From NCBI GenBank assembly GCA_903873255.1, contig CAIQNR010000007.1:1-34358 (forward strand): a stretch of DNA of 34,358 nucleotides. The letters run 5' to 3'. Within the stretch, counting starts at the first letter, position 1. Every line of letters starts with the position of its first letter. The translations under genes and the position numbers were made by a program. This DNA comes from an uncultured bacterium (GTDB lineage: Bacteria > Babelota > Babeliae > Babelales > CAIQNR01). Shown here piece by piece: positions 8,386 through 19,067 of the stretch. Under the pieces are notes generated by a model. The model made no database searches, was not told where the DNA came from, and saw only the letters and a program-made list of their open reading frames with translations.

Positions 8386-8845
8386 TCCTTTTTTTTTGAA
8401 AAAAATCTTTTAAAATTTCGCTGCATTTTTCCTTCAATACACCCGATTGAATCAAAAGAGCATCATTGTTGTATAGCGGAATAAAACAATCCTTGTCAAG
8501 TCGAAATCCAAAAACAGGAGAATCCGCTCCATATACTACTTTTTTTATACGACTAAGCTTAAGAGCTGCCATACACATGGTGCATGGCTCTAACGTAACA
8601 AAAATCGTACAATCTTCCAGACGCCAATCACCCATTTTTTTTCCTGCATCTGCTAACGCAAGAAGCTCTGCATGAGAGGTTTGAGACATAGAAGCCTCTG
8701 TCTGATTATACCCACTCCCAATAATGGCACCCTCTTTATCAACCACAACTGCTCCAATAGGAACCTCATTTTGATCGTATGCCTGACAAGCAAGCGTTAA
8801 AGCTTTTTGCATATATGATTCATATTCCTGCTGTTGAATATCCAT
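8351..8845 (-). CDS. tadA: tRNA-specific adenosine deaminase
   Basis: Deaminates the wobble adenosine of tRNA-Arg(ACG) to inosine. From the chosen start the protein is 164 aa. Zinc-site residues are His58-Ala-Glu60 (HAE, Glu60 the proton shuttle) and Cys88/Cys91 in PCTMC, and the downstream KVVYGADSPVFG is typical of the family. The start at 8845 (MDIQQQEYESYM) was chosen because AAAGGTGG lies 5 nt upstream; a reading frame beginning 17 codons earlier uses a TTG and adds non-conserved residues. It is divergent from gyrB, with about 170 nt between. The lysine/arginine-rich C-terminus overlaps the dksA-like gene, indicating translational coupling. Confidence 0.93.
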   Translation of the reverse strand: MDIQQQEYESYMQKALTLACQAYDQNEVPIGAVVVDKEGAIIGSGYNQTEASMSQTSHAELLALADAGKKMGDWRLEDCTIFVTLEPCTMCMAALKLSRIKKVVYGADSPVFGFRLDKDCFIPLYNNDALLIQSGVLKEKCSEILKDFFQKKRNESEGSKRKKP

Positions 8846-8984
8846 ATACCACCTTTTTATTTTTACTGATTGCATTTTTAGAAGACATTTTGGCAAAATT
8901 ATCGTTCTTCAGCTACACTATATGTTGCAGTATTTAATAAAGATAGCATACCAGCTTTAGTGGCTAACCCAAGTGGTTTTATAA

Positions 8985-11408
<2,424 letters not shown>

Positions 11409-11430
11409 TTATTTCTAAGTATTCTTAGTT

Positions 11431-11489
11431 AGTAAAAATCGCTCTTAGTATTCAAATAGTAATGTTCTGAATAGTGAGCGATTTTTACT
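11431..11489 (+). terminator. Long hairpin after gyrB, probable terminator
   Basis: AGTAAAAATCGCTC (11431-11444) pairs perfectly with GAGCGATTTTTACT (11476-11489) around a 31-nt loop. A U-rich stretch lies within the 3' arm. The large loop makes it less typical than the other terminators here. Confidence 0.6.
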
Positions 11490-11528
11490 ACTTAATTAAG
11501 CGTAATAAATCATACACTTAATTAAATA

Positions 11529-11690
11529 CGCTTTACCCCTCGATACAATTTTCGCAATTTTATTGCTCAAATCACTTCCGCCGTTGCTAAAGCTATGGCG
11601 GGACATGCGGGGTGAGCGGAAAAGAAAAATTATTTATTAAAACTCGCTCATGTCGAGTATTTTTCAAGAATTGAAAAATGTATCGAAACA
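11529..11690 (+). repeat. Dispersed intergenic repeat, full copy (A)
   Basis: The element runs from ACGCTTTACCCCTCGATAC to the hairpin CATGTCGAGTATTTTTCAAG...TTGAAAAATGTATCGA. The body includes CTATGGCGGGACATGCGGG. Nearly the same sequence occurs in reverse orientation at 16547-16695, and partial copies lie at 1284, 20659 and 22039. It contains an in-frame ATG at 11650 that could mislead the start call of the next gene. Between gyrB and the next gene (292 nt) only this element and the gyrB hairpin are seen. Confidence 0.8.
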
Positions 11691-11700
11691 AAGGATCTCC

Positions 11701-12033
11701 GTGAAATATCTTTTATTAAGCTTACTTTGTACAACACACATCGCATACAGCGCAAATACATTACCTTGCATCACAGGGCAAAATACAACACGCCAAAAAC
11801 AATTAATTACATGCCTAACAAATGGCTTTTTTAATGAATATGAACTTGAAATATCGGAAGCTATCTACATACCAAATCGAACACAATGCATTACTTTTAG
11901 AGGTATAACTCATAATTTTGATAGCAAATGTGCAGATCATAACCATAACTTTAAACTCCATGCTTTAAAAAAACATCCTGAGCACCTTTTACTTGGAATA
12001 ACCTGTATTATTAATACTACTAAAGAAGTATGA
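11701..12033 (+). CDS. Small exported cysteine/histidine-containing protein, 110 aa
   Basis: Not recognised. The GTG at 11701 was chosen as start: AAAGGA lies 5 nt upstream and the product then begins with the signal peptide MKYLLLSLLCTTHIAYSAN. An upstream in-frame ATG at 11650 lies inside the dispersed repeat and would bury the signal peptide. The mature part has several cysteines and the motif CADHNHNFKLH near its end. The next protein has CSDHDHIFGI at the same place, so the two are probably distant tandem paralogues. The stop overlaps the next start (ATGA), indicating coupled translation ahead of tilS. Confidence 0.65.
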   Translation: MKYLLLSLLCTTHIAYSANTLPCITGQNTTRQKQLITCLTNGFFNEYELEISEAIYIPNRTQCITFRGITHNFDSKCADHNHNFKLHALKKHPEHLLLGITCIINTTKEV

Positions 12034-12452
12034 TGAAATATTTTTTAATACTCTTACTTTTAATAACATCTGCTACCAAAAGCGCTCAAGATCAATCTTT
12101 AGACCTCCCTCTATCCATAGATCAACGAGTCATCATTATAAAAAACATAACAAATAGAGCTCAGAATTTAACATTAAAATCTGAGGATAATTCCACCATT
12201 GAATGCACATGTAACGAACAAGATACTATGACAGTAGAATTATCTAACCTAGCAATCTGCTTACTACATAAAACAAAAAGTTCTATTATGTTTACTTTCC
12301 CGAAAAAATGCTCTGATCATGATCATATTTTTGGGATCAGAACAAAATTTTTTTATCGACAACCTCCAGCAACTTTTCTTCATATCATAAATGAGAAAAC
12401 TCATGAAGCATGTTCATCTATAACAGCTTTATCTATTAAAAATGATGAATAA
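12030..12452 (+). CDS. Small exported protein, 140 aa, paralogue of the preceding one
   Basis: Not recognised. The signal peptide is MMKYFLILLLLITSATKSAQ. It shares with the upstream protein a C-terminal motif of Cys-x-Asp-His-x-His-x-Phe (CSDHDHIFGI) and paired cysteines in the middle (ECTCNEQ). It overlaps the upstream gene by 4 nt and tilS by 11 nt, so all three are one transcript. The Asp/His cluster could bind a metal, but no known fold is assigned. Confidence 0.65.
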   Translation: MMKYFLILLLLITSATKSAQDQSLDLPLSIDQRVIIIKNITNRAQNLTLKSEDNSTIECTCNEQDTMTVELSNLAICLLHKTKSSIMFTFPKKCSDHDHIFGIRTKFFYRQPPATFLHIINEKTHEACSSITALSIKNDE

Positions 12453-13389
12453 AATAATAATTAAGCCACATTCAACACTTATTATTGGCCTTTCTGGTGG
12501 ACCAGATTCTGTCTATTTACTCCATCAACTCGTAGCACTCCGTACAGAAAAAAACTTGACCCTTATTGCTGCACATCTTGACCATGAATGGCGTAAAGAA
12601 TCTGGTAATGATGCGCAATTTTGCAAAGAACTGTGCGAAAACTTACAAGTCACCTGCATTATTAAAAAAGCTTCTGATCTTGATTTTCTACCAAAAAATA
12701 CTGGTTCTCAAGAAGACACAGGCAGACAACTACGTCGTTATTTTTTTGAAAAAATTAGAGAAGAATTTAATGCTGATGCAATTACACTTGCACATCATCA
12801 AGACGACCAACTTGAAACTTTTTTTATTCGTATTATGCGTGGTGCATCACTAGAAGGGTTATGCGGAATCAAAGAAACATCTAACTTTTACATTCGCCCA
12901 CTTCTTGATACATCAAAAAAAGAAATTATTGAATATGTAGATGCTCATAATCTTTGCTATGTAACCGATGCAAGCAATGCATCTGACAACTACTTACGCA
13001 ATCGTATCAGAAACAAAGCTCTACCTGCACTTCAAGAATGTGATGCACGATTTACTAGTAAATGTTTAAAAATTATTGAGCACTTACAAGAAATAAATAC
13101 ATTTGTAGATGAGCATACAAAGGCAATCTACACAGCATTAACTTTTACTAAAACTGAAGATGGAATACAAAGATTAGACTGGAAAAAACTAGTGGCACTT
13201 AATCTCTATCTACAAAAACGTATTCTTCAAACATGGCTTATTAAACATAACGTTCAATTTTCACCATCAAACTCATTTTTAGAAGAAATGTTACGATTTA
13301 TCAGTTCAAAAAAAGGAGGCTCCCATCAACTAGGAACCTCCTGGAAAATTGTAAAAAAGCAATCACATATTTGGATTGTTCAACAATAA
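12442..13389 (+). CDS. tilS: tRNA(Ile)-lysidine synthase, short form
   Basis: Adds lysine to C34 of tRNA-Ile(CAU) so that it reads AUA. The PP-loop ATP motif SGGPDS is at 18-23; AHHQDDQLETFFIRIMRG and SLEGLCGI are the conserved signature of the family; YVTDASNASDNYLRNRIRNK is the conserved tRNA/ATP contact region. At 315 aa it lacks most of the C-terminal tRNA-recognition region of the roughly 430-aa proteobacterial enzyme and resembles the short type known from Aquifex. It overlaps the preceding small gene by 11 nt. Its stop is only 7 nt from the stop of the convergent gene, and no terminator is seen there. Confidence 0.93.
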   Translation: MMNKIIIKPHSTLIIGLSGGPDSVYLLHQLVALRTEKNLTLIAAHLDHEWRKESGNDAQFCKELCENLQVTCIIKKASDLDFLPKNTGSQEDTGRQLRRYFFEKIREEFNADAITLAHHQDDQLETFFIRIMRGASLEGLCGIKETSNFYIRPLLDTSKKEIIEYVDAHNLCYVTDASNASDNYLRNRIRNKALPALQECDARFTSKCLKIIEHLQEINTFVDEHTKAIYTALTFTKTEDGIQRLDWKKLVALNLYLQKRILQTWLIKHNVQFSPSNSFLEEMLRFISSKKGGSHQLGTSWKIVKKQSHIWIVQQ

Positions 13390-13396
13390 TATTGCA

Positions 13397-14056
13397 TTAC
13401 CTTGGCAAATTATCTGGACTGCTAGAACGAGACAACTCATCTGCTGAAGCATAAGGACTTTCATAAGTAGGATCTAAATCAGGAGGATTAAGAGCTCCAG
13501 GTCTTCTTGGAATAACTCTTGGACGTCTTGCACGAAGATCATCCTCTTCTTCTGTTTCATTAAAAAGACGTCCTCTTGGATTGCGTGCACCAGGTCTTAT
13601 TGCAAGATTATCATCGTCTTGAAATAAATCACTCAATAAAAATCCTTCAGGAACCTGCGGTACAACATGCAGAGCTTGGTTATTAGGCCTAGGAAATAGC
13701 CTTCCGTCTCGATCAACTACTGCTCGAGCAACTACTATAGGACGAGGTCGTCCACCTAATTCACGAGCTCGTGCTCCCAAAATTCTTGGCTGCGTATTCT
13801 GAGGAAAAAACCTATTTAAAATACCGATAGCATCTGCAGCATTTGTTCTTCTCAAACGAGGCGGTACTGCTGGAATTTGTGGCATTTGTGCTATTCGTAG
13901 TATTTGAGCTACTTGATTAGGTGGTCTATTTGGTTGATCTCCAATAGATAGTATGTCTGATTGACTTTCAACTGGAATCAAACGCTCATTGCTACTAAAA
14001 TCTCCACGAATATCTGTTATTACTAATGTAATTAAGAAAAAACTATATAATTTCAT
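13397..14056 (-). CDS. Exported proline/arginine-rich protein, 219 aa
   Basis: Not recognised. The signal peptide is MKLYSFFLITLVITDIRGDF. The mature part is largely low-complexity and probably disordered: many Arg-Pro and Pro-Pro steps, an acidic cluster (ETEEEDD) and a Tyr/Ser-rich end (DPTYESPYASADELSRSSSP). Such tails can be host-kinase targets in secreted effectors, but that is speculation. It follows two smaller exported proteins on the same strand, 6 nt after the nearer one, and probably forms one operon with them. Confidence 0.65.
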   Translation of the reverse strand: MKLYSFFLITLVITDIRGDFSSNERLIPVESQSDILSIGDQPNRPPNQVAQILRIAQMPQIPAVPPRLRRTNAADAIGILNRFFPQNTQPRILGARARELGGRPRPIVVARAVVDRDGRLFPRPNNQALHVVPQVPEGFLLSDLFQDDDNLAIRPGARNPRGRLFNETEEEDDLRARRPRVIPRRPGALNPPDLDPTYESPYASADELSRSSSPDNLPR

Positions 14057-14062
14057 AATCGA

Positions 14063-14383
14063 TTACTCTTTTTTAAGTCTTTTAGGTTTTTCTGGAGTTC
14101 TTTCAGCTAATTGCGCCTCTCTTCTTAAGGCACGTTCAGTAAACGCAGCTGTTTCATGATTAAATGTAAATTCTACTTGTCTTAGATAAACTGGGATATG
14201 TTCACGAATAACAGGCTTTTCCTTTTTTGGACGAGAAGGACATACTTTTTCAGTAACGATTTGAGGAGGAGTACAAGGACATACTTTTTCAACATCGTTT
14301 TCAGTAGGAGTATTCGGTCTTTGATCTGCACCATGAACACTAAAAATAACTGCTGTTGCAAATACCATACTTAATAATTTCAT
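14063..14383 (-). CDS. Small exported protein, 106 aa (tandem copy 2)
   Basis: Not recognised. The first 26 residues, MKLLSMVFATAVIFSVHGAD then QRPNTP, are almost identical to the next gene upstream (14423-14677), including the signal peptide. A segment then appears twice within this protein, EKVCPCTPPQIV followed by EKVCPSRPKK, where the neighbour has only ISKVCPSAPKK, so a short internal duplication has occurred. The basic C-terminus (EKPKRLKKE) is unique. The 5' leader (GTAAAGGATTTTGAATT before ATG) is also duplicated. Confidence 0.65.
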   Translation of the reverse strand: MKLLSMVFATAVIFSVHGADQRPNTPTENDVEKVCPCTPPQIVTEKVCPSRPKKEKPVIREHIPVYLRQVEFTFNHETAAFTERALRREAQLAERTPEKPKRLKKE

Positions 14384-14422
14384 AATTCAAAATCCTTTAC
14401 AAATTAAAGACAAATCAATCAT

Positions 14423-14677
14423 TTATTGTTGATCTATTCGTGCATTTCTGAGCGCCTCAGTAATATTTTCTACTTGCGCATTATCTAAAATTAATCTTGG
14501 AGGCAGTATTGGCCTTACATTCATTTGCGCTCTTTGCACATAGGCAGGCTTTATCTTTTTTGGAGCAGAAGGACATACTTTTGAAATAACGATTTGAGGA
14601 GGAGTATTCGGTCTTTGATCTGCACCATGAACACTAAAAATAACTGCTGTTGCAAATACGATACTTAATAATTTCAT
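14423..14677 (-). CDS. Small exported protein, 84 aa (tandem copy 1)
   Basis: Not recognised. The signal peptide MKLLSIVFATAVIFSVHGAD is shared with the following gene, after which only QRPNTP, PPQIV and KVCPSxPKK are conserved and the tails differ completely. The single cysteine in KVCPS is kept in both. It is first gene of a three-gene minus-strand operon; AAGGG lies 9 nt before the ATG. Confidence 0.6.
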   Translation of the reverse strand: MKLLSIVFATAVIFSVHGADQRPNTPPQIVISKVCPSAPKKIKPAYVQRAQMNVRPILPPRLILDNAQVENITEALRNARIDQQ

Positions 14678-14794
14678 AATTCAAAACCCTTTACAAATTA
14701 AACACAACCAGAAAATAATTCAATCAAGTTTAACTATTAGAAATGAAATAGCAAGTTTCTAGGAAAAATCTCATATGAAATAATATACATTTGC

Positions 14795-14824
14795 ATATCT
14801 ATGACGTTAAATAGTTATAGATAT
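14795..14824. promoter_or_regulatory. Inverted repeat upstream of the TonB-like gene
   Basis: ATATCTATGAC (14795-14805) and GTTATAGATAT (14814-14824) are reverse complements except for one position, with an 8-nt centre. It lies 71-100 nt before the TonB-like start, inside the 217-nt divergent region shared with the small exported proteins. It could be an operator, or chance in AT-rich DNA. Confidence 0.3.
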
Positions 14825-14894
14825 TACTCTATAAATCCTTTTGGGATACGCTATAGTAAGGAGCAAGATCATATAATTTAAAAAAAGAATCGTA

Positions 14895-15875
14895 ATGAAT
14901 AAAGAAAAACAAGAACGTAGCTCCTGGCTTATTTACTCAATAACACTTCACTCTCTCGCCCTTATTGCACTACTTATCTCACTTAATGAGACATCTCTTT
15001 TTAATAAAAACCAACCAGCTCCCGTTATTGTACTTACTGACAAACAAGAAGAGATGCTCCAAAAAAATATCAAGAAACAACCTACTCAAGAAAAAAAAAC
15101 ACAACCCCTTGACCCAAAAACTTTTAATGTACCCGTACCTGTTATGTACTATGGAAAAGAACTTGATCCCAATAAAACACCAGGAACACCAACAAAAAAA
15201 CAAACCGAAACTGAATTCAAAAAAACTGAACCTCTTCCTCCACTACACCAAGAAGAATCTCATACAAAAGAAACACTTCTAAAGAAAATAGAATCTGAAA
15301 TTACTGAAATACTAGAAGAAGTAAAAAAAGAAAAAACAGTACTACAAGAACCATTACTTGAAGTAAAAGAACAAGCAACCCAAACACTCCCTAAAAAAAG
15401 CCCCCTCCAAAAAACTCTGCCGGAAACTATTCCCCCAAAAGAAAAAACTCCTGGAAAAAAACAATTGACCTTAGCTGATCTTTTTAATAAATCGCCCCTC
15501 ACATCAACAGATACTCAAATGATTGGTGAAGGCTCTGGTCAACCGATTGTCATTAAAGAAGGAGATATGAAATATTACAGCGTATGGAGTAAATTTCTGA
15601 ATCATCTCAATCAAACAGCTCGTTTTAACCGCATTAAAAAGAAAGTTCCTTTGATGGAATGGATTAAAAATGGCCTTCTTAAAAAAGACCTTTTTTGTGG
15701 AATTACGGTGACTAAAGAAGGAAAAGTTCTTGCCATTGATATCATTTCTTCATCTGGATTTAAAACATTTGATGATATGTGCATACAAGATATTTGGGCA
15801 TCATCTCCCTTTCCCCCACTGCCTGAATCTATGGGCAAAGAACAGGCTCGTTTTGAAGTCAGATCCTATTTATAA
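14895..15875 (+). CDS. TonB/TolA-like envelope-spanning protein
   Basis: Such proteins link an inner-membrane proton-driven motor to the outer membrane. The 326-aa protein has a short cytoplasmic start, one membrane helix (about residues 11-30), and a long Lys/Glu/Pro/Thr-rich periplasmic linker to about residue 215. Its C-terminal domain (about 225-326) has GITVTKEGKVLAIDIISSSG and SSPFPPLPESM, the SSG...PFPPLP pattern of TonB/TolA C-terminal domains. No exbB/exbD or tolQ/tolR genes are nearby. The sequence AKFLNHLNQ-like YYSVWSKFLNHL recalls TolA, so TonB and TolA cannot be separated. It implies that the organism has an outer membrane. Confidence 0.8.
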   Translation: MNKEKQERSSWLIYSITLHSLALIALLISLNETSLFNKNQPAPVIVLTDKQEEMLQKNIKKQPTQEKKTQPLDPKTFNVPVPVMYYGKELDPNKTPGTPTKKQTETEFKKTEPLPPLHQEESHTKETLLKKIESEITEILEEVKKEKTVLQEPLLEVKEQATQTLPKKSPLQKTLPETIPPKEKTPGKKQLTLADLFNKSPLTSTDTQMIGEGSGQPIVIKEGDMKYYSVWSKFLNHLNQTARFNRIKKKVPLMEWIKNGLLKKDLFCGITVTKEGKVLAIDIISSSGFKTFDDMCIQDIWASSPFPPLPESMGKEQARFEVRSYL

Positions 15876-15951
15876 CCATTGATTCTTTATCCCACTTACT
15901 TGAATATGATACGCTCTTTTACGAAATTCATTTTTTAGAGGGGAGAAAAAT

Positions 15952-16521
15952 ATGAAAAGAATCATACTCATTTCAGTATTGTGCATCATACACATAGCAC
16001 TACAAGGCAACACAAAACCATGCGAAATAACCATACAATCAAGATGGCAAGACCTTGAAACACCACGTGAAACAAAACTCTTTGGCAGCAAATGGATTTT
16101 AGCAGCAGAAATTACTTTTAAACGAACTCCAGAAATTAAAGAAGCCATTTTTATTGACCGACTTCAATTTTCGTGGAATGGCCCAACAATTTTCAACCTA
16201 CACGCATCACTTTTTAAAAAAACTCCCAACAAACGGTTCTTACCGCTCGAAGAAGCTTTACTATGCGATGGAAAATGGAACAACAATACTCAAGAACTCT
16301 ATTTTTCATTTGATGAAGAACAACGCCTTGATCCTATTACAACATTTTATATTGTTGTAACTATTCCAAATGATATTGAAGATCTTCTTCAACAAGGAAA
16401 TTTCACCCTCATTAATAGCTGCTTACCTGATGAACTACAAGATCCCAATGCAATGGCTTTTGCTTTATCATTTACTGTGCGGCCATCTACAACATCTCTA
16501 ATACATTCACGCATTGCATAA
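15952..16521 (+). CDS. Exported protein of unknown function, 189 aa
   Basis: Not recognised. The signal peptide is MKRIILISVLCIIHIALQGN, with AGGGGAG well placed upstream. The mature part alternates hydrophobic and polar residues and has conserved-looking patches (FGSKWILAAEITFKRTP, LYFSFDEEQRLDPITTFYIV), suggesting a beta-rich fold. There are three cysteines after the signal region. It lies 76 nt after the TonB-like gene on the same strand and may be cotranscribed, because no terminator was seen between them. Confidence 0.7.
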   Translation: MKRIILISVLCIIHIALQGNTKPCEITIQSRWQDLETPRETKLFGSKWILAAEITFKRTPEIKEAIFIDRLQFSWNGPTIFNLHASLFKKTPNKRFLPLEEALLCDGKWNNNTQELYFSFDEEQRLDPITTFYIVVTIPNDIEDLLQQGNFTLINSCLPDELQDPNAMAFALSFTVRPSTTSLIHSRIA

Positions 16522-16546
16522 GCAGCTGACCATCTAACACATCATT

Positions 16547-16695
16547 CGTCTCGATACATTTTTCAATTCTTGAAAAATACTCGACATGAGCGGGTTTAAT
16601 GAACAATTTTTTTTCAGCTAAACCCGCATGTCCCGCCATAGCGTTAGCAACGACGGAAGTAATTTGAGCTTTAGCGAAAATTGTATCGAACGGAA
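16547..16695 (-). repeat. Dispersed intergenic repeat, full copy (B), reverse orientation
   Basis: The reverse complement aligns along its whole length with the copy at 11529-11690: same hairpin ATTTTTCAAGAATTGAAAAAT, same CTATGGCGGGACATGCGGG body, same TCGATACAATTTTCGC end. Together with about 110 nt of leader it fills the 287 nt between two plus-strand genes. Confidence 0.8.
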
Positions 16696-16808
16696 CAAAG
16701 AACTAAAGCGCATCAGAAAGTCTCATTGCAATAATATAACTGGACATGTCGCAACTTTTTTTCTATAGCTATAAAATCATTCTTGAAGCTTAATTAAGGA
16801 GAAAAGGC

Positions 16809-18164
16809 ATGGCAAAGGTTGTGATCATTGGGGCTGGACTAACAGGAATTTCCACCGCCTATCATTTAGAACAAGCAGGCTTTACTGATTATAAGCTCTA
16901 CGAAAAAGAAGCAACTGCAGGCGGACTCTGCCGTTCTATCTATCAAGATGGTTTCACCTTCGATTACACAGGCCACTTACTCCACAGTAACAATCCCTAC
17001 TTTACTACATTTTTGCACGAAACAATCGGCATTGATACGTTTAACACCGTCAACAGAAAATCATTTATCTACTCACACAACACCTACACACATTTTCCCT
17101 TCCAATCCAACTTATACGGACTGCCCGAAACAGTTATTGCTGAGTGCATAGAAGGTTTTGTCAGCAAACCAAAAACGCTTAAAAAAAATGCCAACTTTTA
17201 TGATTGGGCACTGCATATGTTTGGCAAAGGCATCACTGAACAATTCTTTGTTCCGTATCAACAAAAAATATTTGACTATGATATTCACAAACTTTCTAGC
17301 TCTTGGACTGGTCGGTTTGTACCAAAAACAACACTTACCGACATTATTAAAGGTGCCTTGCGCCCACCTCTGCAACAAGAAGCTGGCTACAATGCAAACT
17401 TTCTCTATCCAAAAAGTGGCGGCATCTATTTTTGGGTTCAACGATTGATTCAAAAATTAAAAAAACCTATCAAAACTCAGTACTGCGTTGATTCTATCGA
17501 CCTTACCAATAAAATTGTCACCTTTACAAATGGTGACTTTGAACATTTCGATGAACTCATTACAACCATGCCACTCGACATACTACTTACCCTCATTAAA
17601 GAACCTGCAGAAAGCTCTGTAAAAAAAGCCGGCAAAAAATTACTCTGTAACTCCGTTGCCAATTTTAATTTAGGCATACAAAATCCAAACCTTACCGACA
17701 AGCATTGGATCTATTTACCAGAAACACAGTTTCCCCATTATCGAATTGGTTTTTACCACAATTTTTCTTCCTCTATGGCACCTGAAGGATGCAGCTCTTT
17801 ATATGGTGAATATGCGTATCTAAAAAAAGAAAAAAGCGAAGTAAAAAATACTATTGATACTGCAATTGCAAGTACCAAAAAATTATTGAATATTTCTGAC
17901 GCACAAGTTATTACTCAGCGCGTTGTCCATATTCCTCATGCATATGTTATTTACAACCCATGGCGAGAAAAAAATCTTCCTGCAATTCTTGAGCATCTCA
18001 CTTCTTATAATGTGCATTCAATTGGCCGCTATGGCGCATGGAAATATTCCAGCATGCAAGAGGCTGTTCTTGACGGAAAAGCAATGGCCGAATCACTTCT
18101 TATAGAAAAAAGTTCTCTAAAAAGTACGTATGTCCCACAATCACCAAAAGAGGAGCGGATATGA
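16809..18164 (+). CDS. FAD-dependent oxidoreductase, UDP-galactopyranose mutase-like
   Basis: A 451-aa flavoprotein. The dinucleotide-binding motif GAGLTG is at 8-13, followed by the ribose-binding acid Glu32 (LYEKE) and GGLCRS at 38-43; the C-terminal FAD contact is SIGRYGAWKYSSMQEAVLDG. This arrangement is shared by UDP-galactopyranose mutases and protoporphyrinogen-oxidase-type enzymes. The ATGA overlap with an NAD-dependent nucleotide-sugar epimerase favours a role in sugar-nucleotide chemistry, such as UDP-galactose to UDP-galactofuranose or a related ring change for surface glycan. AAGGAG lies upstream of the ATG. The specific reaction is inference. Confidence 0.8.
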   Translation: MAKVVIIGAGLTGISTAYHLEQAGFTDYKLYEKEATAGGLCRSIYQDGFTFDYTGHLLHSNNPYFTTFLHETIGIDTFNTVNRKSFIYSHNTYTHFPFQSNLYGLPETVIAECIEGFVSKPKTLKKNANFYDWALHMFGKGITEQFFVPYQQKIFDYDIHKLSSSWTGRFVPKTTLTDIIKGALRPPLQQEAGYNANFLYPKSGGIYFWVQRLIQKLKKPIKTQYCVDSIDLTNKIVTFTNGDFEHFDELITTMPLDILLTLIKEPAESSVKKAGKKLLCNSVANFNLGIQNPNLTDKHWIYLPETQFPHYRIGFYHNFSSSMAPEGCSSLYGEYAYLKKEKSEVKNTIDTAIASTKKLLNISDAQVITQRVVHIPHAYVIYNPWREKNLPAILEHLTSYNVHSIGRYGAWKYSSMQEAVLDGKAMAESLLIEKSSLKSTYVPQSPKEERI

Positions 18165-19057
18165 ACTTCACAAATGCACGTATTTTAGTTACCGGTGGAG
18201 CAGGATTTATCGGATCCCATTTAGTAGAAGGATTGGTTACTGCAGGAGCACAAGTAACGGTGCTTGATAATCTCAGTACAGGATCTTTACACAATCTTGA
18301 AGAAGTCAAAAATCAGATTTCATTTATTCAGGGTGACGTTACTGATAAAGATCTCTGCTTTGCAGTGGCTCAAGATATGTCCCATATTTTTCACCTTGCT
18401 GCCTGTGTTTCAGTACCACTTTCTGTAGAAAACCCAGAACTGTGCTTTGCAACAAATGTGCAAGGTACCTTTAATATGCTCGAAGCTGCACGCATCAATA
18501 CGGTCTCTCGGTTTATCTTTTCATCATCCTGTGCAATTTACGGAAATCATCCCAAAAAATGCTCAGAAAAAACTATCCACAGTCCTTCATCACCTTATGG
18601 ATATTCAAAACTAATTGGTGAAATCTATTGCCAAGAATATGCACAACTTCACAAAGTCCCCACTATCTCGCTGCGCTACTTTAATGTAATTGGCGAACGA
18701 CAAAATCCATTAGGATCCTATGCAGGCGTCTATGCAAAATTTATCTATAACATGAAAAACAACTTACCAATCACCATTTATGGTGATGGCACTCAAACAC
18801 GGGATTTTATTACGGTAAAGGATGTAGTTAAAGCAAATATGTCCCTTGCCCATCTGCCAAACCAACTGTGCGACGGAAAGCCAATTAATATTGGCACCGG
18901 CCACACCACCAGCATTAATGATCTATTCAACGCTCTTAAAGCTGTGTATCCCGATTACAACCACGAACCTATTTATGCACCAGAACGCTCTGGGGACATT
19001 AAATTTTCAGCAGCTGATTGCCAACTCTATAAAACACTCCAAGAATTGATGCTATAA
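18161..19057 (+). CDS. NAD-dependent nucleotide-sugar 4-epimerase (SDR family)
   Basis: An extended short-chain dehydrogenase of the UDP-glucose/UDP-GlcNAc 4-epimerase group. The NAD motif is TGGAGFIG at 11-18, the catalytic serine region SSSCAIYG at 121-128, and YxxxK is Tyr146/Lys150 in SPYGYSK. RYFNVIGERQNP and YGDGTQTRDFITVKDV are typical substrate-site segments. At 298 aa it stops soon after the GDIKFSAAD segment, some 15-25 residues shorter than usual, so the last helix is missing. It overlaps the flavoprotein gene by ATGA and has its own AGGAG. GalE-like or Gne/WbpP-like specificity cannot be decided here. Confidence 0.88.
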   Translation: MNFTNARILVTGGAGFIGSHLVEGLVTAGAQVTVLDNLSTGSLHNLEEVKNQISFIQGDVTDKDLCFAVAQDMSHIFHLAACVSVPLSVENPELCFATNVQGTFNMLEAARINTVSRFIFSSSCAIYGNHPKKCSEKTIHSPSSPYGYSKLIGEIYCQEYAQLHKVPTISLRYFNVIGERQNPLGSYAGVYAKFIYNMKNNLPITIYGDGTQTRDFITVKDVVKANMSLAHLPNQLCDGKPINIGTGHTTSINDLFNALKAVYPDYNHEPIYAPERSGDIKFSAADCQLYKTLQELML

Positions 19058-19067
19058 AAAAAACCAA

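Noticed and set aside
11650-11700. Upstream ATG that would lengthen the 110-aa exported protein by 17 residues
   Set aside because: It lies inside the dispersed repeat, lacks a ribosome site and would hide the signal peptide; the GTG at 11701 has AAAGGA at the right distance.
13310-13350. GGAGG...CCTCC hairpin near the end of tilS as a terminator
   Set aside because: It lies inside the coding region and is not followed by a T run.
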